20,660 bases of DNA, from contig CABVAO010000029.1 of assembly GCA_902496335.1 (NCBI GenBank), positions 1 to 20,660 of the forward strand, in the 5' to 3' direction. Shown piece after piece: positions 1 through 6,439 of this stretch. Numbering within the stretch: the first letter of the stretch is position 1; each line of letters opens with the position of its first letter. The stretch is from an uncultured Collinsella sp. GTDB taxonomy: Bacteria; Actinomycetota; Coriobacteriia; Coriobacteriales; Coriobacteriaceae. Both the position numbers and the translations under genes were made by a program. Under the pieces are notes generated by a model. It saw only the letters and a program-made list of their open reading frames with translations. It was not told where the DNA came from and searched no databases.

Positions 1-60
1 GGCCTCCTGTTCGTGCGGAACTCGCGATAAACCTAAGCCGGTGTCCCCACTCTCCCGGGG
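1..60. repeat. Right half of a dispersed repeat, cut by the window edge
   Basis: The 15-mer GTGCGGAACTCGCGA at 13-27 recurs exactly at 18021-18035. Similarity extends on both sides: GGCCTCCTGTTC precedes it here and GACCTTCTTTGC precedes it there, and both are followed by AACCT two bases on. In the 18021 copy this core sits at the end of the loop of a long inverted repeat, just before the right arm. This copy would therefore be the right half of a similar element whose left half is outside the window. No coding sequence is seen here. Confidence 0.5.
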
Positions 61-126
61 CCTGCGGCTACTTGGTTGTCGCATGCGGGTCGCTTTTCGG
101 AACTGGGCTGATATTTTCTAGATGAA

Positions 127-167
127 AGGCGCTCTTGGTCCTTATGGGCTTGGGGCGCCTGTCTTTT
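127..167 (+). terminator. Terminator-like hairpin
   Basis: Arms AGGCGCTC (127-134) and GGGCGCCT (153-160) pair with one G-U, and GTCTTTT follows at 161-167. The loop resembles that of the tRNA terminator at 392-427 (both contain TTATGGGCT), so the two hairpins look like diverged copies. No gene that it would serve is visible on its left within the window. Confidence 0.4.
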
Positions 168-186
168 AAAGGTAGATTTTTGGGAG

Positions 187-246
187 GCCGGCACTTGGAG
201 ACGTTCCTTTAGTGCCGGCACTTTAGGAACGTCTCCAAGTGCCGGC
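187..246. repeat. 60-nt long hairpin with 22-bp perfect arms
   Basis: Positions 187-208 and 225-246 are perfect reverse complements (22 bp). Between them is a 12-bp self-complementary AGTGCCGGCACT (211-222) flanked by TT on each side. The 10-mer GCCGGCACTT occurs at 187-196 and 214-223, and inverted at 237-246. No T-run follows on either strand, so an ordinary intrinsic terminator is unlikely. It may be a palindromic repetitive element or an RNase III-type structure; its function is unknown. Confidence 0.7.
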
Positions 247-248
247 TG

Positions 249-382
249 TGGGACGGAGGGATTCCGCGTCCGCCTTTTCGGCGGCCGCGCCCCGCTGCGT
301 CGCTTCGCTCCTTGCGTGCTGCGCTGGAAAACGCTTCGCGTTTCCTCAGCTCCGCACCCTTGCGGGTTCTCGAATCCCTCCG
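249..382. repeat. Structured element with tRNA T-arm-like terminal inverted repeats
   Basis: Positions 249-264 match 16 bases of the tRNA-Gln 3' end (442-457), both in + strand orientation. At 364-382 a piece of T-arm sequence (GGGTTC, a TC insertion, then GAATCCCTCCG) lies in the opposite orientation. The ends therefore form an inverted repeat CGGAGGGATTC / GAATCCCTCCG (254-264 and 372-382). Between them lie further hairpins: CCGCC/GGCGG (around 269-285), GGAAAACGC/GCGTTTCC (around 326-345) and CCGCA/TGCGG (around 352-366). It could be a small non-autonomous mobile element, an integration scar at the tRNA, or a structured RNA. No gene is seen here. Confidence 0.5.
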
Positions 383-391
383 CTTGCCCAC

Positions 392-427
392 AAGAAGGCG
401 CCCTGGGCCGTTATGGGCTCAGGGCGC
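392..427 (-). terminator. Intrinsic terminator of tRNA-Gln
   Basis: Read on the minus strand, GCGCCCTG (427-420) pairs with CAGGGCGC (405-398) and is followed by CTTCTTG. It lies about ten bases past the tRNA CCA end, in the right orientation to end the tRNA transcript. Confidence 0.6.
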
Positions 428-437
428 TCAATTTTAA

Positions 438-512
438 TGGCTGGGACGGAGGGATTCGAACCCCCAACAGCCGGCACCAAAAACCGGAGTTCTACCGTTG
501 AACTACGTCCCA
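438..512 (-). tRNA. tRNA-Gln (anticodon UUG)
   Basis: On the minus strand the 75-nt sequence folds as a full cloverleaf. The acceptor TGGGACG pairs with CGTCCCA, the D-stem GTTC pairs with GAAC, and the anticodon stem CCGGT/GCCGG holds the loop TTTTGGT with UUG at 34-36. The T-arm loop is TTCGAAT, the discriminator is G, and CCA is encoded in the DNA. UUG reads the Gln codon CAA. It starts 38 bases past the stop of the CwlM-like gene on the same strand, with no terminator between them, so read-through transcription is possible. Confidence 0.95.
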
Positions 513-550
513 ATGTGTGGTGTTGCCCAAAAGCAACTCGTTTAGTTTAC

Positions 551-1456
551 CTAATCTGCGAGGGCATCGCAAACACCATCGAGCAGGCGTACGGCGAGTG
601 TCTGCGCGTCGCTGGCCGTGAAAGTGCCGTTGTAGCGCGTCATGCCCGTGAGCTCAATGCGAATGCGAGCCGGCTTCTGCTGCGCGGCGACATTGGCAGT
701 GCGGATGCGCTGGGCCAGGTTGTGACACTCGGCGAGGGCAATCGTGGCGCGCGGTGCGGCGTCGGCGGGCAGCTCATCGCTTGCGATCTCGAGCACCAGG
801 TCAACGTCGGTTGGGACCTCGGAGTCGCAGAGCATCATGCCGCTGTTGTCGGTCGTTGCCGTGGCGATATTCCACATGCGCGACGCAACGCTGCGTGCGA
901 TGGGGTCCTCGCCGATAACGGCAATCTGGAAGCGCTCGAGCACGTTGGCGGCGCGAGCAAAACCGATACGGGACTCGGCTTCGGTGACCGAGGGCTTGCC
1001 CTCCCACACATGGTGCAGGCGGTTGATGTAGGCGTAGGTGTCCTGGAAGGCCATGCCGTCGGCAAACAGGCCGACATTTTCCTGGAACTGCTGCAGGGCG
1101 GCCTCGGTATGCGGACCAAAGTAGCCGTCGTCTTCACCACAGGCAAAGCCCAAAACGTTGAGAGCGCGCTGCAGGGCCTGCACATCGGCGCCATGGAAAT
1201 TGGGCATGCGCAGATAGAGAGTGCGGTCGCCCAGCTTATACGAAGCGTCTACAAGGGCGCTCCAGCAGGGGATATCGACGGCATGACCGGCAGCAAGGCC
1301 GCTGTCGAGCCTGAAGGTGCTGACGGCCTGCTCAGTGGTGGCTCCAAAGTACTTGTCGGTGACTTCGGCGGCATCAATCGTGTAGCCGAGCTGCAGGAGA
1401 CGAGACTGCACGTCCTCGACGGCTGCTCCTTGCATGCCCGTTGTAATAGGTTCCAT
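551..1456 (-). CDS. CwlM-like protein with two peptidoglycan-binding repeats
   Basis: 301 aa, no signal peptide or membrane segment, so predicted cytoplasmic. Residues about 8-70 and 84-145 form two PG_binding_1-type repeats; the second shows the typical LQ..L..LGF...DG.FG..T..AL..FQ pattern. The stretch ASYKLGDRTLY between them closely resembles the same position in mycobacterial CwlM (compared from memory), a cytoplasmic pseudo-amidase that regulates MurA in peptidoglycan precursor synthesis. The C-terminal half (about 165-301) has the rough spacing of an Amidase_3 fold, but I see none of the zinc-binding His/Glu residues, so hydrolase activity is unlikely. The start is supported by GAAAGGGG seven bases upstream. 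Alternative: a generic peptidoglycan-binding-domain protein of unknown role. The gene call is secure; the CwlM link is moderate. Confidence 0.85.
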   Translation of the reverse strand: MEPITTGMQGAAVEDVQSRLLQLGYTIDAAEVTDKYFGATTEQAVSTFRLDSGLAAGHAVDIPCWSALVDASYKLGDRTLYLRMPNFHGADVQALQRALNVLGFACGEDDGYFGPHTEAALQQFQENVGLFADGMAFQDTYAYINRLHHVWEGKPSVTEAESRIGFARAANVLERFQIAVIGEDPIARSVASRMWNIATATTDNSGMMLCDSEVPTDVDLVLEIASDELPADAAPRATIALAECHNLAQRIRTANVAAQQKPARIRIELTGMTRYNGTFTASDAQTLAVRLLDGVCDALAD

Positions 1457-1594
1457 GAACGAACCCCTTTCGGCGTACCATTCGTACTATTTGAGCGTCT
1501 GTCGGATAGACAACGCAAAGGGATGCATAAACATGCACTCAACAGTGTAGCAAGTTGTGCCTAAATACGCTGCTGACAGGTTTTATAACCCCCG

Positions 1595-2620
1595 TTAGTT
1601 AAGACGCTCCACAAAGAAATCTGCCATGGAGAGGAACAGCTCGCGTGCGTGCGGATCAAGCTCAACGTTCTCGATGGCCGCTTTGGCCTTAGCGGTCAGG
1701 TCGAGCGCGTAAGTGTGGGCGTAGTCGATGGAGCCGGTCTCCTGGAAGATCTCCACGGCGCGTGCGAGCTGCGCGGGATTATCGGTGCCTGAGGAAAGAA
1801 TCGCCTCGACCTCGCCGTGGTGGCGCTCATCAGAGAGGGCGTGTACGGCGACAAGCGTGCGCTTGCCCTCGGTGATGTCGGTGCGGAAGTCCTTGTTGGC
1901 GGCTTCCTTAGTGCCGACAAGGTTGAGCAGGTCGTCCTGAATCTGAAAGGCAAGGCCCGTGTGCAGGCCAAAGGCGCGCAGCGCTTCGATTTGCTCATCG
2001 TTGCCGCCGCCGATAATGGCTCCGGCGGCAAGCGGCGTGGCTCCGCTGTAAAACGCGGTCTTGTGCGTCGCCATGTCCAGGTAGTCATCAACCGAGATAT
2101 CAAAGCGCCCGTCGCGGACCCAACCCAGGTCGAGTGCTTGACCCTCGATGGTGCGGACGATCATCTCGGTAAGCTCGTGGAGCACGCGCAGCTTCACGTC
2201 GGACTCCAGCGTAGGGTCGTCGAGAACCGTCTTGGTGACCATGGTGAGCGCCAGGTCGCCACAATTGATGGCAAGGCCCGTGCCCTCGGTAAGGTGCATG
2301 CAGGGCTTGCCTCGACGAAGCTGTCCGTTGTCGGCGATGTCGTCGTGGATCAGCGCGCCCGACTGGAAATGCTCGATGGCTGCCGCGGCGCTGCGGGCGC
2401 TCTCGAAGCTACCGCCCACTGCGGTTGCGGCGAGCATGCAGATAAGCGGGCGGTGGCGCTTGCCGGCGTTGGCCGTAAAAGCCGAGAGCGGCGCATACAG
2501 GTAGCGCTCGATATCGGCAGAGGTCGCCTGTCCGTCAAAGAACGTGGCCAGATAGTCGTTAATCTGGTCAAAGTGCTGGGCTAAAAAGCTGGTAAACGGA
2601 CTGGACACGGGTTCTCGCAT
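1595..2620 (-). CDS. Polyprenyl (isoprenoid) diphosphate synthase
   Basis: Trans-type prenyltransferase that condenses isopentenyl diphosphate onto allylic diphosphates, probably for quinone side chains or other isoprenoids. Visible motifs are GKRHRP near the N-terminus, the first aspartate-rich motif DDIAD followed by RRGKP, and the second region QIQDDLLNL. There the last Asp of DDxxD is Asn, a change also found in some active family members. Length (341 aa from this start) is normal. Start choice is uncertain. ATG 2620 is used because the upstream in-frame ATG at 2659 lies inside a palindrome (2642-2664) and has no Shine-Dalgarno; the 2620 start itself has only a weak AGAAAG, very close. 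The upstream start would add 13 residues. The gene follows the PTS-HAD gene on the same strand by about 110 bases without a clear terminator. Chain length cannot be told from sequence alone. Confidence 0.9.
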   Translation of the reverse strand: MREPVSSPFTSFLAQHFDQINDYLATFFDGQATSADIERYLYAPLSAFTANAGKRHRPLICMLAATAVGGSFESARSAAAAIEHFQSGALIHDDIADNGQLRRGKPCMHLTEGTGLAINCGDLALTMVTKTVLDDPTLESDVKLRVLHELTEMIVRTIEGQALDLGWVRDGRFDISVDDYLDMATHKTAFYSGATPLAAGAIIGGGNDEQIEALRAFGLHTGLAFQIQDDLLNLVGTKEAANKDFRTDITEGKRTLVAVHALSDERHHGEVEAILSSGTDNPAQLARAVEIFQETGSIDYAHTYALDLTAKAKAAIENVELDPHARELFLSMADFFVERLN

Positions 2621-2631
2621 TCTTTCTGAGG

Positions 2632-2664
2632 TTGCATTGATGCAATATGCAGACAACATATTGC
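2632..2664 (-). promoter_or_regulatory. Two overlapping palindromes upstream of the prenyl synthase
   Basis: GCAATATG (2642-2649) and CATATTGC (2657-2664) are perfect 8-bp arms around 7 bases. TTGCAT / ATGCAA (2632-2637, 2640-2645) forms a second palindrome with a 2-base centre. Together they fill the 12-44 bases in front of the chosen start codon. The layout suggests an operator, or a hairpin in the leader; no regulator is identified. Confidence 0.4.
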
Positions 2665-2733
2665 CACATCAGGGCGTTTGGCGCGGCAGTTTTGGCGATT
2701 TAGGACAACGGGCGTGCGTTTGATGGAGTGTGC

Positions 2734-5184
2734 CTAAATCAGCCTAAAATGCTCGAGCGCCGCAACGACACCGTCGTGATCGACGGTGTCGGTCACGTAA
2801 TCGGCCTTATCCTTGAGATAGTCCGGCGCATTGCCCATGGCGATACCGACATCGACGGCGTTCATCAGCGAGACGTCATTGCTGGCGTCGCCAATGCCGT
2901 ATACGGTTCCGTGGTGGGGGTCGAGGGCGTCGAGTACAGACTGGATGCCCCCGCGCTTCGTGCATTCGCGGGGCGAGATTTCGGTTACCTCGAGTTCGAG
3001 CTCGTTAAAGCACAGCAGCGGCTCAAGTGCCTTATCTTGAGCGATGTGGTTGGCGAGCGATGTAGACATCAAGATCTTGTAGACACTGTAATGTTGCAGC
3101 TGCGTGACTGCGTCGCCCAGGGTGCGCGCGTATCCGGGGGCATCGGGGGCATCGGCACTCATGCGCACGACGCCGTTGAGGCCCTCAAAGCGGATGACCT
3201 CGCCCGATTGCTCAAGATAGGGGGCAAGATGCTGCAGCATGCTGGGCGTCATCGACAGATCGCGAATTGCGTGTCCGTTGATCTCGGCGTAACCGCCCGC
3301 AAGACAGACGATGCCGGTCCAGGGCAGCTCAAGAAGTTTGGGGTGGATGCAGCTGAGGGTGCGCCCCGTGCAGATAAAGGCCATGTTGCCGTTGGCGACA
3401 AACTCGCGGATTGCCTGCGAAACCGCCTCGTTGGGATAGGGGGAGAGGTCCCGCTCGTCTTCGGGAAGGTCTTGGGCGAGCCTGGGGTCTTGCCAGGCGA
3501 GCGTTCCGTCGATATCGAAGAAGCAGATATCGCCGCGCTTATGGGCTGCGCTGGCGGCAGGGGAGGCCGAGGTGGTGGGCACAAATTCCGGCTCGAGGCC
3601 CATGATCTGGTCAAAATGCTCTTTAACGCGGGGAACGGAGATGCCGATGACCACCTGGGCGGTCTTGCCCGTAATGATGAGGCCCTTGGCGCCCACCGCG
3701 ACAAACGACGCGTTATCTGCAACGATGGAAGGGTCTGCGACCTCGACGCGCAGGCGCGTGGCGCAGTTGGTTGCGCCCACGATATTGCCAACGCCACCTA
3801 AAAGCTGAATTACCCGCTCAGCGAGGACGTGATCTTGATCGGATCGACTATCGACCTCGTCATTGGGGGATTGCTCTTTGGCAAAGCCGCTTTCCGTTAA
3901 ACAATCGATTGCCGCGCGATTGGCAACATGATCCTCGCGGCCCGGTGTCTTAAGGTCATAGACCAAGATGAGTGCTCGAAAACTAACAAAAAAGATGAGG
4001 CTAAAGGCAAGGCCGATACCGAGCGCCAAAAGATAGGCACCGGCATGCGTGCGCATGAGCGGAATAAAGTTGAAGGCTGCCATCTCCATGAGGCCGCCCG
4101 AGAAGATGCCGACGATGCCAAAGAGATTCATGGTTGTGGCAAGGCAAGACGATAAGACGGCGTAGAGCAAAAAGAGCCCGGGGTGGGTGAACATAAAGAG
4201 AAACTCGAGTGGCTCGGTAACGCCGCAAACCACCGAGGCGACGATGGCGGGCAAAAGGATGACCTTAAGGCCGGCGCGGCGCTCTGGTTTTGCGGTGGAG
4301 TAGAACGCGGCTGCGATGGCGGGAAGGCCAAAGAGCTTGACCCAGCCGGTGGCGGTAAAACCGGCCCACGGCGCAAGTTCATTAAGGGGGCGCGTGCTAT
4401 GGGAGAGGATGGGGAGCAAGCTGCTCCACGTGGCGTAGATGCCGTCGTTAATGACCAGGTTGTCGTAGTAGATCGGCATGTAGAGCAGGTGGTGCAGCCC
4501 CATGGGCTCGAGCGCTCGCTCCAAAAGCACAAAGATGCCCACGCCAAAGGGGCCGACGCTCGTAAGTGCATGGCGCAGCGTTTCGGTCATTGCGTATACG
4601 GAGGGCACGATGGCGGCCGAGATAGCGGCAAGGGCAAACACGGCAAAAAAGCTGATGAGGTAGACCAGCGAGGAGCCCGAGAAGGTGCCGAGCCAATCGG
4701 GAACCTTGGCATCGTAGAAGCGGTCATGGATGGCGACGACGGTTGCCGATACCGCCAGCGGGCCGATAATGCCGGTGTCGAGCGTCTTGATGCCGTCGAT
4801 GATGGTGATGCCGCTAGCGGAGGTCAAAGACGACGGGTACTTAAGTCCAAGATTGTCTCCGCTCAGCTTAATGATCTCGCTCAAAAAGAAGCAGTAGGCA
4901 AAATAGGCGACGAGAGCCTCGAGGCAGCAACGAGCCGGTTGTTTTTGGGCAAGACCGATGGGCAGCGCTACGGCAAAAAGGAGCGGGAGGCGTTTAAAGA
5001 CCGTCCACGAGCCGCGCTGGATGATGGTCCAAAAAGCGTACCAAGGGGTTCCGTATACGGCGAGATCGCCGACGATGTCCGCAGTCGTTGCGAGAGCGGA
5101 GACGCCGACCATGAGGCCTGATATAGAAAACAGCATGGCGGGCGCGAACATTGCCCCGCCAAAGCGTTGGATTTTTTGCAGCAT
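2734..5184 (-). CDS. PTS alpha-glucoside EIICB fused to a Cof-type HAD phosphatase
   Basis: 816 aa in three parts. Residues 1-about 410 are a glucose-superfamily EIIC membrane channel with about ten hydrophobic segments. The opening MLQKIQRFGGAMF, the GVTEPLEF motif (321-328) and the end LKTPGRED resemble GlvC/MalP-type alpha-glucoside permeases (from memory). Residues about 450-530 are EIIB with the phosphorylated Cys474 in NCATRLR. After a Thr/Ser/Ala/Pro linker, residues about 550-816 are a HAD hydrolase with all motifs intact: FFDIDGT (Asp557, Asp559), CTGRT (Thr606), Lys743 and GDASND (Asp766, Asp770). GlvC-type permeases normally end after EIIB, so the HAD tail is unusual. It may dephosphorylate the imported sugar phosphate. 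No EIIA domain and no phospho-glucosidase is present in the window, so EIIA must come from elsewhere. GGAAGG lies six bases before ATG 5184. The divergent GntR gene and GTTTAAAC sites imply repression by that protein. Substrate (maltose, trehalose or another glucoside) is not certain. Confidence 0.93.
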   Translation of the reverse strand: MLQKIQRFGGAMFAPAMLFSISGLMVGVSALATTADIVGDLAVYGTPWYAFWTIIQRGSWTVFKRLPLLFAVALPIGLAQKQPARCCLEALVAYFAYCFFLSEIIKLSGDNLGLKYPSSLTSASGITIIDGIKTLDTGIIGPLAVSATVVAIHDRFYDAKVPDWLGTFSGSSLVYLISFFAVFALAAISAAIVPSVYAMTETLRHALTSVGPFGVGIFVLLERALEPMGLHHLLYMPIYYDNLVINDGIYATWSSLLPILSHSTRPLNELAPWAGFTATGWVKLFGLPAIAAAFYSTAKPERRAGLKVILLPAIVASVVCGVTEPLEFLFMFTHPGLFLLYAVLSSCLATTMNLFGIVGIFSGGLMEMAAFNFIPLMRTHAGAYLLALGIGLAFSLIFFVSFRALILVYDLKTPGREDHVANRAAIDCLTESGFAKEQSPNDEVDSRSDQDHVLAERVIQLLGGVGNIVGATNCATRLRVEVADPSIVADNASFVAVGAKGLIITGKTAQVVIGISVPRVKEHFDQIMGLEPEFVPTTSASPAASAAHKRGDICFFDIDGTLAWQDPRLAQDLPEDERDLSPYPNEAVSQAIREFVANGNMAFICTGRTLSCIHPKLLELPWTGIVCLAGGYAEINGHAIRDLSMTPSMLQHLAPYLEQSGEVIRFEGLNGVVRMSADAPDAPGYARTLGDAVTQLQHYSVYKILMSTSLANHIAQDKALEPLLCFNELELEVTEISPRECTKRGGIQSVLDALDPHHGTVYGIGDASNDVSLMNAVDVGIAMGNAPDYLKDKADYVTDTVDHDGVVAALEHFRLI

Positions 5185-5225
5185 GTTCTGCCTTCCGAAT
5201 ATCGAGGCGCGTTGCGCGTGGGGAA

Positions 5226-5237
5226 ACGTTTAAACAA
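5226..5237. promoter_or_regulatory. Putative GntR operator upstream of the PTS-HAD gene
   Basis: The palindromic core GTTTAAAC (5228-5235) followed by AA matches the HutC/TreR operator form GTnTAnAC. It lies about 42 bases before the PTS start. On the minus strand a TACAAT -10-like hexamer (5250-5245) sits just upstream, so the site would cover the transcription start; no good -35 is seen. A second palindrome, ACAATG-GATT-CATTGT (5234-5249), overlaps it. Confidence 0.55.
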
Positions 5238-5347
5238 TGGATTCATTGTAGAGGACCAGACGAGTGTCGTACCGGCAGTTTTGAGCGAAACCGATTTGGG
5301 CATGACAGAAACCGTCAACGGCTAAATCCTGTCGCTTCACCGATATT

Positions 5348-5359
5348 CGGTTTAAACAA
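5348..5359. promoter_or_regulatory. Putative GntR operator upstream of the GntR gene
   Basis: GTTTAAACAA at 5350-5359 repeats the 10-mer at 5228-5237 exactly. It lies 55 bases before the repressor start and overlaps a possible -35 (TTTAAA, 5351-5356), 16 bases from a possible -10 (TATCGT, 5373-5378). This position fits autoregulation. Confidence 0.5.
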
Positions 5360-5413
5360 CTTTAAGAAATGCTATCGTGCCTAGCCGGAAATGAATAATG
5401 TAGAGGTGAAACA

Positions 5414-6133
5414 ATGCCAAAAGCGATATACGAAGGAATCTACCGAGAAATACGCTCGCGCATCATTAATGGGACCTATGCGTTTCAGGAGATGCTGCCA
5501 ACCGAAGCCGAGCTGACCGCGGAATTTGGCTGCACGCGCAATACCGTCCGCCGCGCTTTGAGCATGCTGGCCGACGGGATGTTTGTGCAGCCCATACACG
5601 GCAAGGGCGTGCGCGTTATTTGGCTTAAGGGCGAAACCGACATGTTGGGCGCACTCGAAGAGGTTGAGTCGTTTGGCGAGTTTGCAAAGCGCAACAATGC
5701 CGTTGCATCGACGGACGTTAAGTCTTTCGAACATCTGGTTTGCACCGAGCAACTCTCTCGTCACCTGGGCTTTAAGGTGGGCGAGGAGTTGATTCGCGTA
5801 GTGCGTGTCCGAAGCCTCAACGGCAACGCGCGCCAAGTGGACCATGGCTATTTTTTGGCGTCGATCGCCAAGGGCCTGACTCCCGAGATCGCGGCAGATT
5901 CTATTTACGGCTATCTGGAGCACAAGCGCGGTGTCAAAGTGATGGCGAGCCGTCGTACGGTGAGTGTCGAGCTCGCCAACGATGAGGACTGCAGCTATCT
6001 TGACCTCGGCAAATACAACTGCGTTGCCGTCATGGAGAGTCAGTCGTACACCTCGGATGGCATCTTGTTTGAGGTGACGCACACTCGCACACACCCCGAG
6101 ATCTTCCATTACCGCGTCAATTCCAAGCGATAG
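5414..6133 (+). CDS. GntR-family (HutC/TreR-like) transcriptional repressor
   Basis: 239 aa. Residues about 4-70 form the GntR winged helix-turn-helix; LPTEAELTAEFGCTRNTVRRA carries the recognition region and HGKGV the wing. Residues about 85-235 form a UTRA ligand-binding domain, with ...DHGYF... and SIYGYLE as in TreR. The resemblance to Bacillus TreR (trehalose-6-phosphate-responsive repressor of the trehalose PTS) is along the whole length, judged from memory. AGAGGTGAAAC precedes the ATG. It is divergent from the PTS-HAD gene, the usual arrangement for a local regulator, and GTTTAAAC sites lie in the shared region. Likely effector: the sugar phosphate made by the PTS. The effector and DNA targets are inferred, the family is secure. 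Confidence 0.92.
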   Translation: MPKAIYEGIYREIRSRIINGTYAFQEMLPTEAELTAEFGCTRNTVRRALSMLADGMFVQPIHGKGVRVIWLKGETDMLGALEEVESFGEFAKRNNAVASTDVKSFEHLVCTEQLSRHLGFKVGEELIRVVRVRSLNGNARQVDHGYFLASIAKGLTPEIAADSIYGYLEHKRGVKVMASRRTVSVELANDEDCSYLDLGKYNCVAVMESQSYTSDGILFEVTHTRTHPEIFHYRVNSKR

Positions 6134-6171
6134 CCGGCTAGCTCGCAGCCTGACGAGACTCATGGCCTCAA

Positions 6172-6226
6172 AGAGAAAACGCCCGGTCAAACCGACGGTA
6201 CATCGGCTTGACCGGGCGTTTTCTCT
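6172..6226 (+). terminator. Strong, possibly bidirectional intrinsic terminator
   Basis: Perfect 19-bp arms (6172-6190 and 6208-6226), GC-rich inside and ending in an A-run on the left and TTTTCTCT on the right. It lies 39 bases after the GntR stop and separates that gene from the ABC operon. Confidence 0.85.
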
Positions 6227-6244
6227 GCATTAGATAACAAATAA

Positions 6245-6256
6245 TTGTTTATACAA
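6245..6256. promoter_or_regulatory. Putative GntR operator 1 of the ABC operon
   Basis: TTGTTTATACAA fits GTnTAnAC and differs by one base from TTGTATATACAA, the TreR operator of Bacillus subtilis as I recall it. It is about 185 bases before the binding-protein start. Confidence 0.55.
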
Positions 6257-6319
6257 AACTTGTCAAGTATCAAGTTGAAATTACCGTTCACCGAAGTTTT
6301 TCTACCGCTCTAGTAATAC

Positions 6320-6331
6320 TTGTTCAAACAA
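6320..6331. promoter_or_regulatory. Putative GntR operator 2 of the ABC operon
   Basis: TTGTTCAAACAA is a near-palindrome one base away from TTGTTTAAACAA. It is 75 bases downstream of the first site and about 110 bases before the binding-protein start, so two sites flank the likely promoter. I could not pick a convincing -10/-35 pair. Confidence 0.45.
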
Positions 6332-6439
6332 CTAGCCAAATAGCGTATCGTTCAAATCAGCAAAAGGGGCAAAGTCCCCGAGCCAATCTCCGAAGGCGGC
6401 GGCAAAGGGTGCCGCCACGGTGTGAAAGGGTGGATTGTA

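Noticed and set aside
1..437. Insertion sequence or transposase remnant
   Set aside because: No frame resembles a transposase or integrase; only non-coding repeats are seen.
239..1564. Long plus-strand open frame opposite the CwlM-like gene
   Set aside because: It runs antisense to a gene with clear domains and a ribosome site and spans the tRNA. The protein has no recognisable motif and is a by-product of high GC.
5222..5235. LacI/CcpA-type site (AAACGTTT core) before the PTS gene
   Set aside because: The GTTTAAAC reading overlaps it and is repeated at four other places, while the AAACGTTT reading occurs only here.
5381..6190. Minus-strand open frame opposite the GntR gene
   Set aside because: It is antisense to a gene with clear GntR and UTRA domains, crosses the terminator at 6172 and has no family resemblance.
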